Numbered from the stretch's first letter, positions 6,229 through 15,970 are shown. The stretch is DNA of 64,000 bases from Serratia oryzae (GCF_001976145.1 NZ_MOXD01000004.1:124482-188481), one strand, 5' to 3'. The notes: a model not told the origin generated them from the letters alone. A program made the numbers and translations.

Positions 6229-7722
6229 ATGACTGACATTACACTGTTGCCGAAGGTGACGGCATTTCTGGGCCGCGATCATGGCCACTACATTAACGGC
6301 CGGTTACTGAGTGGAACAGGAACGGAACGTTTTGCGGTGGTTAACCCGGCCACCGGGCAGGCGATTGCTCAGGTTATGGAAGGTGGGCAGGAAGAGGTTG
6401 ATGCCGCGATGCAGGCGGCGTTTACTGCTTTCCACGGTGCCTGGGCGCAGGTTTCGCCAATGGAGCGCGGCAACTGCCTGACGCGCCTGGCCGACCTGTT
6501 ACAGGCGCACCGTGAAGAGTTAGCGCAGTTAGAAAGCCTGTGCTCCGGCAAAACCATTCAACTGGCGCGGGGCCTGGAAATTGATATGGCCGCGCAGTTC
6601 CTGCGTTACTTTGCCGGCTGGTCGAGCAAAATCAGTGGGGAAACGCTTAACGTTTCATTACCTTCCTTCCGAGGTGAACAGTACACCGCTTTCACCCGGC
6701 GCGAGCCTTTGGGCGTGGTAGTGGGGATTATTCCGTGGAATTTCTCCATCATGATCGCCATCTGGAAGCTGGCAGCGGCGCTGACCTGCGGCTGTACGGT
6801 GGTATTAAAACCCAGTGAGTACACGCCGCTGACCATGTTGCGGGTGGCCGAACTGGCAAAAGAAGCGGGGATCCCAGATGGTGCGCTGAACGTGGTGAAT
6901 GGTTCCGGTGCGCGCTTGGGCCCGGCACTGATCGCTCATCCACATTGTGCCAAGGTGACTTTTACCGGTTCGGTGCCGACGGGGATTGCCGTGGGTAAAG
7001 CGGCCATGGAGCAGGGGATTGTGCGCACCACGCTGGAGTTGGGTGGCAAAAATGGCGCGGCGTTTCTGGCCGATGTCTCCGTCGATAAGATGGTCGACGG
7101 CATCATCGAAGCGGGTTATCTGAATCAAGGGCAAATCTGCGCGGCGGCCGAGCGTTTTTACCTGCCCGCTAGCCATATTGATGAAGTGCTGGAAAAGCTG
7201 GCGCAGCGTTTGGGGGCGATGAAGGTCGGTTCATCACTGGATGAAACCACCGAAGTGGGGCCGCTGGCCAACGAAGCGCATTATCGCAAGGTGCTGGGCC
7301 TGTTCGATCGGGCGCGTGCCGAAGGTAGCCAGATTGTCTGCGGTGGCCATGCGCTTGCGGGGCCCGGTTTCTTTGTGGCCCCGACGGCGATCCGCGCTAC
7401 TGGGCCGAACGATCTGCTGATGCGGGAAGAAACCTTCGGCCCGGTCGGCACTTTCCTGGCCTATGACGACGAAGAGCAGATGATCGCCATGATGAACGAC
7501 TCGCCTTACGGCCTGGCGGCCAGCCTGTGGACCAACGATCTCAGCAAGGCGATGCGCATGATCCCACGGATCGAAGCCGGTACGGTGTGGATCAATATGC
7601 ACACCTTCCTCGATCCGGCATTGCCTTTCGGCGGGGTGAAATCGTCAGGGATCGGGCGCGAGTTTGGCAGCGCGTTTATCGAGCATTACACCGAGCTGAA
7701 ATCGGTGATGATGAGGTACTAA
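6229..7722 (+). CDS. Aldehyde dehydrogenase (NAD(P)+), FeaB/PuuC-like
   Basis: 497 residues, normal length. All catalytic features of the superfamily are visible: the oxyanion Asn in IIPWNF (N171), the general base Glu in LELGGKN (E270), the nucleophilic Cys in GQICAA (C304) and the late REETFGPV motif. Sequence flavour is close to E. coli phenylacetaldehyde dehydrogenase FeaB (similar N-terminal FLGRDHGHYINGR block), so an aromatic or amine-derived aldehyde is a reasonable substrate, but this is not proven. As last gene of the module it would oxidise the aldehyde released by the flavin oxidase. An ERIC element follows immediately. Confidence 0.9.
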   Translation: MTDITLLPKVTAFLGRDHGHYINGRLLSGTGTERFAVVNPATGQAIAQVMEGGQEEVDAAMQAAFTAFHGAWAQVSPMERGNCLTRLADLLQAHREELAQLESLCSGKTIQLARGLEIDMAAQFLRYFAGWSSKISGETLNVSLPSFRGEQYTAFTRREPLGVVVGIIPWNFSIMIAIWKLAAALTCGCTVVLKPSEYTPLTMLRVAELAKEAGIPDGALNVVNGSGARLGPALIAHPHCAKVTFTGSVPTGIAVGKAAMEQGIVRTTLELGGKNGAAFLADVSVDKMVDGIIEAGYLNQGQICAAAERFYLPASHIDEVLEKLAQRLGAMKVGSSLDETTEVGPLANEAHYRKVLGLFDRARAEGSQIVCGGHALAGPGFFVAPTAIRATGPNDLLMREETFGPVGTFLAYDDEEQMIAMMNDSPYGLAASLWTNDLSKAMRMIPRIEAGTVWINMHTFLDPALPFGGVKSSGIGREFGSAFIEHYTELKSVMMRY

Positions 7723-7725
7723 ACA

Positions 7726-7849
7726 TACCCGTCGTCTTTCAAGCCGCAGCGTTGTTGGCTGCGTGCGTGAACCCCAGGCACTTACCTAAGTAAGCTCCTG
7801 GGGATTAAAGCCCTTGCCGCCTAGCTGCAACTTGAAATCCATAGGGTAT
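7726..7849. repeat. ERIC element (about 124 bp)
   Basis: Starts TACCCGTCGTCTTTCAAG and ends GCAACTTGAAATCCATAGGG, with the inner arms GTGAACCCCAGG and AAGTAAGCTCCTGGGGATT that match the ERIC consensus well. It lies between the convergent aldehyde dehydrogenase and npr genes, the usual transcribed intergenic setting. Confidence 0.85.
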
Positions 7850-7867
7850 TCTGGGATGGGAAGAGGA

Positions 7868-8140
7868 TTAATCCTCATCAAAGCCGGAATTAAACAGCTC
7901 AATCACCGCCGCCAGGGCCTGTTGTTCTTCCGGCCCGGAGGCTTCGATTTCGATCTGGCGGCCTTGGGCGGAATCCAGCATCAGCAGCGCTATGACGCTG
8001 CTGGCTTCCGCTTCGGTGCCGCTGTCATTACGCAGCAGCACTTCGGCGTCAAAACTTTGCACCAGTTCAAACAGCTTCATCGCTGGCCGGGCATGCATGC
8101 CCAGCCGATTTTTGATTTCTACCGTTTGCTTGACCGTCAT
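7868..8140 (-). CDS. npr: Nitrogen-PTS phosphocarrier protein NPr
   Basis: 90-residue HPr-like protein (also called ptsO) that relays phosphate from EI-Ntr (PtsP) to EIIA-Ntr (PtsN). The active-site loop [10 protein letters not shown] places the phosphorylated histidine at position 16, and Ser in the second helix region ([11 protein letters not shown]) corresponds to the HPr regulatory site. The start overlaps the rapZ stop by 4 bp (ATGA), showing translational coupling. It is the last gene of the rpoN-hpf-ptsN-rapZ-npr cluster, as in E. coli. Confidence 0.97.
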   Translation of the reverse strand: MTVKQTVEIKNRLGMHARPAMKLFELVQSFDAEVLLRNDSGTEAEASSVIALLMLDSAQGRQIEIEASGPEEQQALAAVIELFNSGFDED

Positions 8141-8991
8141 TGCTTGCGTTTTTCCAGCGTACGGTGGCGTGATTGCACGTTCTTGCCGCGTGAGCGGAAA
8201 TAATCTGCCAGTTGTTCTGCCACATACACCGAACGGTGTTTACCACCGGTACAGCCGATAGCCACGGTCAGATAGCTGCGATTGTTGGTTTCCAGCATCG
8301 GCAGCCACAGCTCCAGATAGCTGCGCGTCTGGTAGATAAAGTTATGCACTTCGGTATGGCGATCGAGGAACGAGGCGACCGGTCTATCCAGGCCGGTCAT
8401 CGGGCGCAATTTCGGATCCCAGTGCGGGTTCGGCAGGAAGCGCACGTCAAACACATAGTCGGCATCAATAGGAATACCGTGTTTGAAGCCGAAAGACTCG
8501 AACACCATGGTCAATTCGCGTTCGCGTTTGCCCAGCAGGCGGGTGCGCAGCATTTCGGCCAGTTCGTGCACCGACATCTCTGATGTGTCGATGATCAGAT
8601 CGGCGCGTGAACGTAAAGGTTCCAGCAAATCGCTTTCTTCATCAATCGCGCTTTCCAGCGACAGATTTTTGGCAGAAAGCGGGTGCAGGCGACGGGTGTC
8701 ACTGTAGCGACGGATCAGGGTATTGCGATCGGCATCAAGGAACAGCAGTTGCGGGGAAAAACTCTCAGGCAACTGGGTCATGGCGTATTCGAATACTTCC
8801 GGTGATTCCGGCATGTTACGCACGTCAATGCTCACCGCAGCAGAGGTATTGCGTTCGGCCAGCGTCTGAGCGAGCTGTGGCAACAGGACCACCGGCAGGT
8901 TATCAACACAGTAAAAACCCATATCTTCCAGCGCCCGTAGGGCGACAGACTTCCCTGAACCGGAACGGCCGCTGACAATCATCAGCACCAT
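8137..8991 (-). CDS. rapZ: RNase adapter protein RapZ
   Basis: 284 residues, the standard length. RapZ binds the sRNA GlmZ and delivers it to RNase E, and is titrated by GlmY, tuning glucosamine-6-phosphate synthase; it also senses glucosamine-6-phosphate. A Walker A motif GRSGSGKS is at about residues 8-15, and the C-terminal RNA-binding domain contains the GCTGGKHRS motif (about 247-255) and a basic tail ([11 protein letters not shown]). Located between ptsN and npr, overlapping npr by 4 bp. Confidence 0.97.
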   Translation of the reverse strand: MVLMIVSGRSGSGKSVALRALEDMGFYCVDNLPVVLLPQLAQTLAERNTSAAVSIDVRNMPESPEVFEYAMTQLPESFSPQLLFLDADRNTLIRRYSDTRRLHPLSAKNLSLESAIDEESDLLEPLRSRADLIIDTSEMSVHELAEMLRTRLLGKRERELTMVFESFGFKHGIPIDADYVFDVRFLPNPHWDPKLRPMTGLDRPVASFLDRHTEVHNFIYQTRSYLELWLPMLETNNRSYLTVAIGCTGGKHRSVYVAEQLADYFRSRGKNVQSRHRTLEKRKQ

Positions 8992-9123
8992 GTGGCAACT
9001 CCCCCTGGCATATCAATGGCGCTTATCGCCACCGTTAGGATCTTTATTATCCAAGCCGCAGCCTGGATGCATTATCAGTAAAACACTAGCTTTTTCATGG
9101 CTAAAAGTCACGCCAACTCGCGA

Positions 9124-9585
9124 TTACTCAGTGATAATCTGATAGAGCTCTTCATCGGTCTGTGCTGCGCGCAGGCGGCGGCAGACGGTTTTGTCTGCCA
9201 GCCGTTTGGCGACCAGCGACAGGGTATGCAAATGCGTTTTGCATTGATCGGCGGGCACCAGTAAGGCAAACAGCAGGTCGACCGGCTGGTTATCAATGGC
9301 GTCAAAGGCGATGGGTTCTTCCAGACGGATAAACACGCCAACGGCACGCAGGGTGTCCTCTTCCAGTTTGCCATGGGGGATCGCGATACCGTTGCCGATA
9401 CCGGTGCTGCCCATGCGTTCACGGGTGAGAACGGCATCAAACACCACCTGCGACGGCAGGTTGAGCTGTTTAGCGGCCAATTCGCTGATAATCTCCAACG
9501 CCCGTTTCTTGCTGGTGCAGTGTACCGAGCTCTTGGTGCACTCGATGTTTAACACCGAGCTTAATTGCATTATTTCGTTGTTCAT
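9124..9585 (-). CDS. ptsN: PTS EIIA-Ntr regulatory protein
   Basis: 153 residues, about ten shorter at the C-terminus than the E. coli protein, which ends after YQIITD; here translation stops after YQIITE. EIIA-Ntr is the terminal phosphoacceptor of the nitrogen PTS and controls potassium transport (TrkA, KdpD) and other targets by its phosphorylation state. The phosphorylated His is in AIPHGKLEED (H71). It lies 240 bp downstream of hpf and 132 bp upstream of rapZ. Confidence 0.97.
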   Translation of the reverse strand: MNNEIMQLSSVLNIECTKSSVHCTSKKRALEIISELAAKQLNLPSQVVFDAVLTRERMGSTGIGNGIAIPHGKLEEDTLRAVGVFIRLEEPIAFDAIDNQPVDLLFALLVPADQCKTHLHTLSLVAKRLADKTVCRRLRAAQTDEELYQIITE

Positions 9586-9728
9586 CTCATCTTCACTTAA
9601 AAAACTCTCATTAAGCGCTTTATCGGGCTTTTTGCCGCCAGCCAGTGATGCGCTAAGTGGCTGGCAAACTGTCTGCTCCGATGACGCCTGATGAATCGCT
9701 TTTTTCGCCGGTTTAACCCTGATGGCGG

Positions 9729-9762
9729 GTCGGCGCGCCCCTTTCAGGGGGAGCGTGCCGAC
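9729..9762. repeat. Long hairpin between hpf and ptsN
   Basis: GTCGGCGCGCCCC and the GGGG..GTGCCGAC arm form a long, GC-rich stem with a short loop. No T tract follows on either strand, so it is not a classical terminator; it could stabilise upstream mRNA or partly uncouple ptsN from rpoN-hpf. The 240-bp hpf-ptsN gap otherwise shows nothing I recognise. Confidence 0.45.
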
Positions 9763-9825
9763 GTTGCCTGGTAGCCAATGGACTACAATTTGAGCGGCGT
9801 TCGCTGAGGCGATCGCGGCTCAATG

Positions 9826-10113
9826 TCAGTGCTGCTTTAGTTTGTCTTTATGTTTGTTCAATTGACGCGCCAGTTTATCGATCAGGCTGTCAATCGCGGC
9901 ATACATATCCTCTTTTTCCGAGGTGGCGTGCAACTCGCCTCCATTCACGTGCACCGTTGCTTCCGCAATCTGCTGCACTTTTTCCACACTGAGAACGACG
10001 TACACCTGATTAATGCGATCAAAATACTGTTCGAGTTTGGCGAACTTATTGTTCACGAACTGACGCATTGGTTCAGTGATTTCGATGTGGTGTCCGGTAA
10101 TGTTGAGCTGCAT
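9826..10113 (-). CDS. hpf: Ribosome hibernation promoting factor HPF (short form)
   Basis: 95 residues from the ATG at 10113, which has AGAAGGAAG upstream; the longer frame from 10140 would add nine unconserved residues and overlap rpoN. HPF stabilises 100S ribosome dimers in stationary phase together with RMF. The beta-alpha-beta fold is seen in QLNITGHHIEITEPM and the basic helix near the C-terminus (KLARQLNKHKDKLKQH). It is directly downstream of rpoN. Confidence 0.97.
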   Translation of the reverse strand: MQLNITGHHIEITEPMRQFVNNKFAKLEQYFDRINQVYVVLSVEKVQQIAEATVHVNGGELHATSEKEDMYAAIDSLIDKLARQLNKHKDKLKQH

Positions 10114-10136
10114 AATGTCTTCCTTCTCTGTAGAGG

Positions 10137-11570
10137 TCAAATCAACTGTTTGCGCTGATTTGACGGCGGGATGGACAAAGACTCTCGGTACTTGGCAACG
10201 GTGCGCCGTGCCACCATGATCCCCTGATCGGAAAGCATCGTGGCCAGCTTGCTGTCGCTAAGCGGTTTGGCGGGGTTTTCCGCCGTAATCAATTTCTTCA
10301 CTAACGCCCGGATCGCCGTAGAGGAGGCTTCGCCACCGCTGTCGGTATTCACATGGCTGGAGAAGAAATACTTCAATTCGAAAATACCACGCGGGCTGTG
10401 CAGGAACTTCTGCGTCGTCACGCGCGAGATCGTCGATTCGTGCATCTCCACGGCCTGGGCGATATCGGCCAGCACCATGGGTTTCATAAACTCTTCCCCC
10501 TGTTCAAAGAAATCTTCCTGCTGCTCGACAATGCAGCGGGTAACTTTGAGCAGAGTATCATTACGGCTTTCCAGGCTTTTGATCAGCCACTTTGCTTCCT
10601 GCAGGTTGCTGCGAATAAACTGGCCGTCGGCATCGTTACGCACGTTATTGCCGAGCGCGGCATACTGCTGGTTGATCTTCAGGCGCGGGATGCTGTCAGT
10701 ATTGAGTTCAACCTGCCATTTACCTTGCACCTTACGCACCAGGACATCCGGGATCACATACTCGGATTCACCGGTATTGATCGACTGACCAGGGCGCGGA
10801 TCGAGCGACTGGATCAGCAGCATCGCTTCTTTCAGTGTATCTTCTTTTGAGCGGGTTGTTCGCATCAGGCTGCGAAAGTCGTGATTGGCCAGCAAATCTA
10901 GGTGCTCGCTGACGATCAGGCGCGCCTCCGCCAGATAAGGCGTGTCTTTGGGGTATTGGGAAAGCTGGATCAGCAGGCAATCACGCAGATCGCGCGCCGC
11001 CACGCCGATAGGATCGAAGCGCTGTACGCGTTTCAAGACCGCTTCGACTTCATCCATGGTGACATTGTCGTCACCGATGCTTTCCAGAATGTCTTCCAGC
11101 GGCACGGTGAGATAGCCGGTATCATCAACGGCATCGACGATCGAGGTGGCAATCGCTGCGTCGGTATCGGAAAACGGCGTTAAATCCACCTGCCACATCA
11201 GATAGTCCTGCAGCGTCTGGGTGGTTTCTCCCTGGTAGACCGGCAATTCGTCATCGCTGTAATCGATGCTGCTGCCGGAGGGGGTGCCTGCGGTGTAGAT
11301 CTCATCCCAGGTGGCATCCAGAGGCAGCTCTTCGGGCATATCCTTTTGTTCCAGCGCCTCACGGGTGTCCAGCGCTTCGGTCTCCGGGCGTTCTTCGGTA
11401 TCAATTTCTTCGTGCAGGTCGGTTTGTTCAAGCAGTGGGTTGCTTTCTAACGCCAGTTGGATTTCCTGCTGGAGCTCAAGCGTGGACAGCTGCAACAGGC
11501 GTATCGCCTGCTGTAGCTGGGGAGTCATCGCCAATTGTTGGCTGAGCCTGAGTTGCAAACCTTGCTTCAT
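10137..11570 (-). CDS. rpoN: RNA polymerase sigma-54 factor
   Basis: 477 residues. Region I (glutamine/leucine-rich, [18 protein letters not shown]) binds enhancer-dependent activators; an acidic region II (about 45-115) follows; the C-terminal DNA-binding part contains the RpoN box [10 protein letters not shown] (about 454-463) that reads the -24 promoter element. It directs nitrogen and other alternative metabolism genes. It follows lptB after 30 bp and precedes hpf, the conserved enterobacterial order. Confidence 0.98.
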   Translation of the reverse strand: MKQGLQLRLSQQLAMTPQLQQAIRLLQLSTLELQQEIQLALESNPLLEQTDLHEEIDTEERPETEALDTREALEQKDMPEELPLDATWDEIYTAGTPSGSSIDYSDDELPVYQGETTQTLQDYLMWQVDLTPFSDTDAAIATSIVDAVDDTGYLTVPLEDILESIGDDNVTMDEVEAVLKRVQRFDPIGVAARDLRDCLLIQLSQYPKDTPYLAEARLIVSEHLDLLANHDFRSLMRTTRSKEDTLKEAMLLIQSLDPRPGQSINTGESEYVIPDVLVRKVQGKWQVELNTDSIPRLKINQQYAALGNNVRNDADGQFIRSNLQEAKWLIKSLESRNDTLLKVTRCIVEQQEDFFEQGEEFMKPMVLADIAQAVEMHESTISRVTTQKFLHSPRGIFELKYFFSSHVNTDSGGEASSTAIRALVKKLITAENPAKPLSDSKLATMLSDQGIMVARRTVAKYRESLSIPPSNQRKQLI

Positions 11571-11600
11571 AATCTTCAGGTTACTTCCGTTAGCTAGAAC

Positions 11601-12326
11601 CTAGAGGCGGAATTCTTCGCCCAGATAAACGCGTTTCACTTGCTCATCGGCCAGAATAGCATCTGGTGTGCCATGGGCAATCAATTTGCCTTGGCTGACG
11701 ATGTAGGCGCGTTCACACACGTCCAGCGTTTCGCGCACGTTGTGGTCAGTGATTAATACCCCCAGACCGCTGTTACGCAGGTGCTCGATGATTTTCTTGA
11801 TATCGATAACGGAAATCGGGTCAACCCCGGCAAAGGGTTCATCCAGCAGGATGAATTTCGGGTTGGCGGCCAGCGCACGGGCAATTTCCACGCGGCGGCG
11901 TTCACCACCGGACAGTGACTGGCCCATGCTGTTGCGCAGATGGGAAATATGGAATTCCTCCATCAGTTCGACGGCGCGATCGGCACGCTGCTCGCTGGTG
12001 AGATCGTCACGGATCTCCAGCACCGCCATCAGATTGTCGTAAACGCTCAGGCGACGGAAGATCGAGGCTTCCTGCGGCAGATAGCCGATACCCCGGCGCG
12101 CACGGGCATGCAGCGGTAGAATACTGATGTCTTCTTCATCGATGGCGATACGCCCAGCATCGCGCTGAACGATACCCACCACCATATAGAACGTGGTGGT
12201 CTTGCCGGCGCCGTTGGGGCCCAGCAGGCCGACGATTTCGCCAGATTTCACTTTCAGGCTGACGTCTTCGACGACTTTGCGGCCTTTATAGGCTTTCGCC
12301 AGATTTTCTGCGATGAGTGTTGCCAT
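11601..12326 (-). CDS. lptB: LPS export ABC transporter ATPase LptB
   Basis: 241 residues, cytoplasmic ATPase that, with LptF and LptG, extracts lipopolysaccharide from the inner membrane and pushes it along the LptC-LptA bridge. Walker [10 protein letters not shown] (about 36-44), signature LSGGERRR, and Walker B with the catalytic Glu in [13 protein letters not shown] are all intact. It follows lptA by six bases in the kdsD-kdsC-lptC-lptA-lptB operon. Confidence 0.98.
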   Translation of the reverse strand: MATLIAENLAKAYKGRKVVEDVSLKVKSGEIVGLLGPNGAGKTTTFYMVVGIVQRDAGRIAIDEEDISILPLHARARRGIGYLPQEASIFRRLSVYDNLMAVLEIRDDLTSEQRADRAVELMEEFHISHLRNSMGQSLSGGERRRVEIARALAANPKFILLDEPFAGVDPISVIDIKKIIEHLRNSGLGVLITDHNVRETLDVCERAYIVSQGKLIAHGTPDAILADEQVKRVYLGEEFRL

Positions 12327-12332
12327 AAGGGA

Positions 12333-12872
12333 TTAGTTACTCTTCTTTTGAGCGTTTTTGTCTTGCAACTGTGAGGGCACCAGGACCGTTGTCACACGTT
12401 TGCCTTTATCGCTGAATGCCTGCATCTGCTGCTGTTGCACCAGATAAGTGATGCGATCGCCCTGCACATTGCTGTCCAGCTGTTCCAGATAGGCATTGCC
12501 GGTGAGTGTGACCAATTGGGTTGCGACGTCGTAGCGGACTTTCTGCGCATGGCCTTTCACCGGTTTGCCGTTATCCTGCATCTGGTAGAACGTGACCGGA
12601 TTACCAAAGGCTTCAATATAGGTTTTGTTCTGATCGCCATCGGGGCGCGTGACGACCACTTTATCGGCTTTGATCTCGATGGTGCCCTGCCTGATCACCA
12701 CGTCGTCAGTAAAGGTGCTGACGTTGCTCTGCATGTCTAATGACTGTTTCAGCGAATTGATATTCACCGGCTGATCGGCGTCGGATTTCAACGCCATAAC
12801 CGGAGCGCTGGCGGTCAAAACGAGGCTGGCGATCAATAGATTACGGAGTTGTCTTTGGGTTTTGAATTTCAT
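12333..12872 (-). CDS. lptA: LPS transport periplasmic protein LptA
   Basis: 179 residues from the ATG at 12872 (MKFKTQRQ). It has a cleavable signal peptide ending near PVMA and then the OstA/LptA jellyroll strands that make the periplasmic LPS bridge. The start lies 32 bp inside the end of lptC, the same overlap found in E. coli, which supports this start over the longer frame from 12893. Confidence 0.96.
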   Translation of the reverse strand: MKFKTQRQLRNLLIASLVLTASAPVMALKSDADQPVNINSLKQSLDMQSNVSTFTDDVVIRQGTIEIKADKVVVTRPDGDQNKTYIEAFGNPVTFYQMQDNGKPVKGHAQKVRYDVATQLVTLTGNAYLEQLDSNVQGDRITYLVQQQQMQAFSDKGKRVTTVLVPSQLQDKNAQKKSN

Positions 12873-13419
12873 AGTTGGTTTTGACCTTATCAATCAGCTC
12901 AGCGGTTTTGTCCCGCAGGTTTCCACGCATTTTCATGCCGTTAGAAGTAAAGTTCGTCCCGAACAGGGTCACTTCATCATCGGAGTAAACATCCTGCGTG
13001 ACCAGATTAACCCGAGCGTTATCCGTTTTGATTTTTTCTAGCTGCGAGGTGGTGGTTAGGCTGTTCACCTCAACGTGACCGTACAGATACAGCATACGAT
13101 CCTTGGTCAGTTTGGCGCGATCGGCGCGTACCGACCACGTGGCCACGGCATCATCATTAAACAGCGTCATTACCGGCTGGGTGAACCAGCTTAACTCATC
13201 GGCGGTGTAATATTTCACCTCTTCGGCCACCAGTTTATAGTTCAACTTACCGGTTGGGCTGTATACCACCGTTACCGTGTGTTGACTCTGATAGGTCGGA
13301 TCTTGGTTATTGATCGGTGCCGAGCTGCTTTCATCGCTGAAGTCAGCCATATTCCAGCCGATCAGCGCCAGTACGATCACCGCCAGTATCAGGGTGATCC
13401 AGAGTTTGGTTTTACTCAT
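12841..13419 (-). CDS. lptC: LPS export protein LptC
   Basis: 192 residues. A single N-terminal membrane anchor (about 7-25, LWITLILAVIVLALIGW) is followed by a periplasmic jellyroll domain that receives LPS from LptB2FG and hands it to LptA. Overlaps kdsC by 4 bp upstream and lptA by 32 bp downstream, so the operon is tightly coupled. Confidence 0.96.
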   Translation of the reverse strand: MSKTKLWITLILAVIVLALIGWNMADFSDESSSAPINNQDPTYQSQHTVTVVYSPTGKLNYKLVAEEVKYYTADELSWFTQPVMTLFNDDAVATWSVRADRAKLTKDRMLYLYGHVEVNSLTTTSQLEKIKTDNARVNLVTQDVYSDDEVTLFGTNFTSNGMKMRGNLRDKTAELIDKVKTNYEIQNPKTTP

Positions 13420-13970
13420 ATCGACAGCCCTTTGGCCCCTTCCAGTTTGTTCTGAGCCAAAAGAATCATGTCACACAGTTCACGCACGGCACCACGTCCA
13501 CCGGAGATGCGCGTGACGTAATGAGCCCGCGGCGTCAGCAGCGGATGCGCATCCGCCACGGCAACCGCCAGGCCGACTTCAGCCATCACCGGCCAGTCGA
13601 TCAGATCGTCGCCGATATAAGCCACGTGTTCGGGTGTTAACGACAGTTTATCCAACAGTTCACGGAAGGCCAAAAGCTTATCGGATTGCCCTTGATACAG
13701 ATGGGTGATATCCAAGGTTTTTGCCCGATCTTCCAGCAGCTTGGCTGAACGGCCGGTGATGATGGCGACTTCGATACCAGAGGTTTTCAGGCAGCGGATG
13801 CCGTAACCATCGCGCACATTGAAGGCTTTCAGCTCTTCACCCTGGTTGCCCATGTAGATCAGGCCGTCTGACAGCACGCCGTCGACATCACAAATCAGCA
13901 GGCGGATCTTTCCGGCTCGTGCCATCACGTCTTCAGTCACCGGCCCGTAGCAGGTTTCAACCAGACTCAT
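13416..13970 (-). CDS. kdsC: 3-deoxy-D-manno-octulosonate-8-phosphate phosphatase KdsC
   Basis: HAD-family phosphatase that removes phosphate from KDO-8-phosphate during LPS core synthesis. Motif I is DVDGVLSDG and motif III/IV contains YIGDDLIDWPVM. I favour the ATG at 13970 (184 residues) because AAAGGAA lies eight bases before it; an in-frame ATG at 13988 that overlaps the kdsD stop (TAATG) would add six residues (MKGTQR) and cannot be excluded. Overlaps lptC by 4 bp. Confidence 0.95.
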   Translation of the reverse strand: MSLVETCYGPVTEDVMARAGKIRLLICDVDGVLSDGLIYMGNQGEELKAFNVRDGYGIRCLKTSGIEVAIITGRSAKLLEDRAKTLDITHLYQGQSDKLLAFRELLDKLSLTPEHVAYIGDDLIDWPVMAEVGLAVAVADAHPLLTPRAHYVTRISGGRGAVRELCDMILLAQNKLEGAKGLSI

Positions 13971-13987
13971 TCTTTGGGTTCCTTTCA

Positions 13988-14974
13988 TTAGACAACGCCG
14001 GCACGCAGCATGTCATGCATATGTACCACACCCAGCAACTGGTCGCCATCAGCAACCAGCACGGCGGTGATATGGCGTTGCTGCATCAGATTGAGCGCAT
14101 CGACCGCCAGCATGTTCGGACGCACGCGAATACCCCCTGGGGTCATCACATCGGCGATTTTGGCGTTATTGAGATCGATACCCATATCGAAAACCCGGCG
14201 TAAGTCACCGTCGGTGAAGATCCCGGCGATTTTCATCAGATCGTTGCAGATCACGGTCATGCCGAGGTTTTTGCGGGTGATCTCCAGCAGGGCATCGCGC
14301 AGAGAGGCGTCGGCGCTCACCTGCGGGATCTCATCGCCGCTGTGCATGATATCGCTGACGCGCAGCAGCAGGCGGCGACCCAGTGCTCCACCAGGGTGCG
14401 ACAGGGCAAAATCTTCTGGTGTAAAACCGCGTGCTTTCAGCAGTGCCACCGCCAAAGCATCACCCATCACCAGCGTGGCGGTGGTGCTGGTGGTGGGAGC
14501 CAGACCAAGCGGGCAGGCTTCCTGCGGCACCTTGATGCACAGGTGTACTTCCGCCGCTTTGCCCATTGAGCTTTCCGGGTTATTGGTCAGGCAAATCAGT
14601 GGGATCTGCTGGCGTTTCAGCACCGGGATCAGTGCCAGAATCTCATTAGATTCACCGGAGTTGGAGATGGCCAACACAATGTCCTGCGCTGATACCATGC
14701 CCAGATCGCCGTGGCTGGCCTCTGCCGGGTGTACGAAAAATGCCGGGGTGCCGGTGCTGGCCAGCGTGGCGGCAATCTTGCAGCCGATGTGGCCGGATTT
14801 ACCCATGCCCATCACCACGACTTTGCCACAGCAGGCGGCGATCATTTCGCAGGCACGGGTGAAGTCGGTGTTGATGTACTGATCGAGCTGGGCTAGGCCT
14901 GCACGCTCAATCTGAAGCACTTCCTTACCTGCCTGCTGAAAATCAAAGCCCGGTTGCCACTGAATGTTCGACAT
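13988..14974 (-). CDS. kdsD: D-arabinose 5-phosphate isomerase KdsD
   Basis: Converts ribulose-5-phosphate to arabinose-5-phosphate, the first committed step to KDO. 328 residues from the ATG at 14974 (MSNIQWQPGF), which matches the length of the E. coli enzyme; three further ATGs upstream (14980-14989) are in frame. It has an N-terminal SIS sugar-isomerase domain (GMGKSGHIG, ISNSGES) and a C-terminal pair of CBS domains (about 210-328). Follows yrbG directly. Confidence 0.95.
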   Translation of the reverse strand: MSNIQWQPGFDFQQAGKEVLQIERAGLAQLDQYINTDFTRACEMIAACCGKVVVMGMGKSGHIGCKIAATLASTGTPAFFVHPAEASHGDLGMVSAQDIVLAISNSGESNEILALIPVLKRQQIPLICLTNNPESSMGKAAEVHLCIKVPQEACPLGLAPTTSTTATLVMGDALAVALLKARGFTPEDFALSHPGGALGRRLLLRVSDIMHSGDEIPQVSADASLRDALLEITRKNLGMTVICNDLMKIAGIFTDGDLRRVFDMGIDLNNAKIADVMTPGGIRVRPNMLAVDALNLMQQRHITAVLVADGDQLLGVVHMHDMLRAGVV

Positions 14975-14989
14975 ACTCATTCCCATCAC

Positions 14990-15970
14990 TTAGCCAAAAA
15001 ACGTGCTGAAAGGGTTAAACAACAACACCGCAAGATACGCAATAAAGCCACATAATAACAGAGCACCCGCCAGATGGCCGATACGATGTTTACGCCTGAG
15101 GCACAAGGCGCTGAGCAGGATGCTGGCTGCCAGCATCACCCAGTAATCGCGCTGGAAGGCGGCAGGATCGATCCTGCCCGGCGATAGCAGCGCGGGGATG
15201 CCCAGGACGATCACCAGGTTAAAAATGTTGGAGCCGATGATATTACCAATCGCCATATCATCTTCGCCCTTTAGTGCTCCGGCAATGGTGGTGGCCAGTT
15301 CGGGTAGGCTGGTGCCGATGGCAATAATCGTCAGGCCGACCACCAGTTCACTCAGGGCGAAGTAATGGGCGATCACCGTGGCGTTGTCGATGATCATCTT
15401 CGAAGAGAGCGGCAGGATGATAAATGCCAGCACCAGCCACAGTATGGCCACGGTGTTGCTGCTGTCCTGTGGCAGTTCGGCGAGTTGTTCCATGGTCAGG
15501 CTGTCATTGCCTTCACGCTGGGCCTGCCGGGCGATTTTCAGCATCAGCAGAATAAAGCCGGTGGCGGCAGCCAGCAGCAGCACACCGTCCAGCCTGCTGA
15601 GGCTGTTGTCCATCAGCACAAAACCGCATATCAGGGTGACAGCCAACATCAGCGGCAGTTCGCGCCGCAGGATGTCAGAATGGGCCGCCAAAGGGTGGAT
15701 CAGCGCAGCAACCCCCAGGATCAATAAAATATTGGTGATGTTGGAACCCAATACGTTGCCAACGGCCATATCGGTCTGGCCATTCAGCGCCGCAGTGACC
15801 GAGACGATCAGCTCCGGCAGGGAAGTGCCGATACCGACAATGGTCATACCGATAATCAGCGGCGGTACGCCCAACGAGCGGCTAAGCACCGCCGCACCAT
15901 AAACTAATCGATCCGCTCCATACACCAGTAAAAATAAACCAACGATTAACAATACGATCGCGAGAAACAT
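14990..15970 (-). CDS. yrbG: Calcium/sodium:proton antiporter family protein YrbG
   Basis: 326 residues with about ten membrane segments arranged as two inverted halves. Each half carries the hallmark alpha-repeat of the Na+/Ca2+ exchanger family: GIGTSLPELIVS with GNVLGSNITN, and AIGTSLPELATT with GNIIGSNIFN. It is the first gene of the kdsD-kdsC-lptCAB-rpoN run and is divergent from mlaF. The physiological ion is not certain. Confidence 0.93.
   Translation of the reverse strand: MFLAIVLLIVGLFLLVYGADRLVYGAAVLSRSLGVPPLIIGMTIVGIGTSLPELIVSVTAALNGQTDMAVGNVLGSNITNILLILGVAALIHPLAAHSDILRRELPLMLAVTLICGFVLMDNSLSRLDGVLLLAAATGFILLMLKIARQAQREGNDSLTMEQLAELPQDSSNTVAILWLVLAFIILPLSSKMIIDNATVIAHYFALSELVVGLTIIAIGTSLPELATTIAGALKGEDDMAIGNIIGSNIFNLVIVLGIPALLSPGRIDPAAFQRDYWVMLAASILLSALCLRRKHRIGHLAGALLLCGFIAYLAVLLFNPFSTFFG

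Noticed and set aside
9586-9825. A small gene between hpf and ptsN
   Set aside because: No frame with a start, ribosome site and coding pattern; the gap holds a GC-rich hairpin only.
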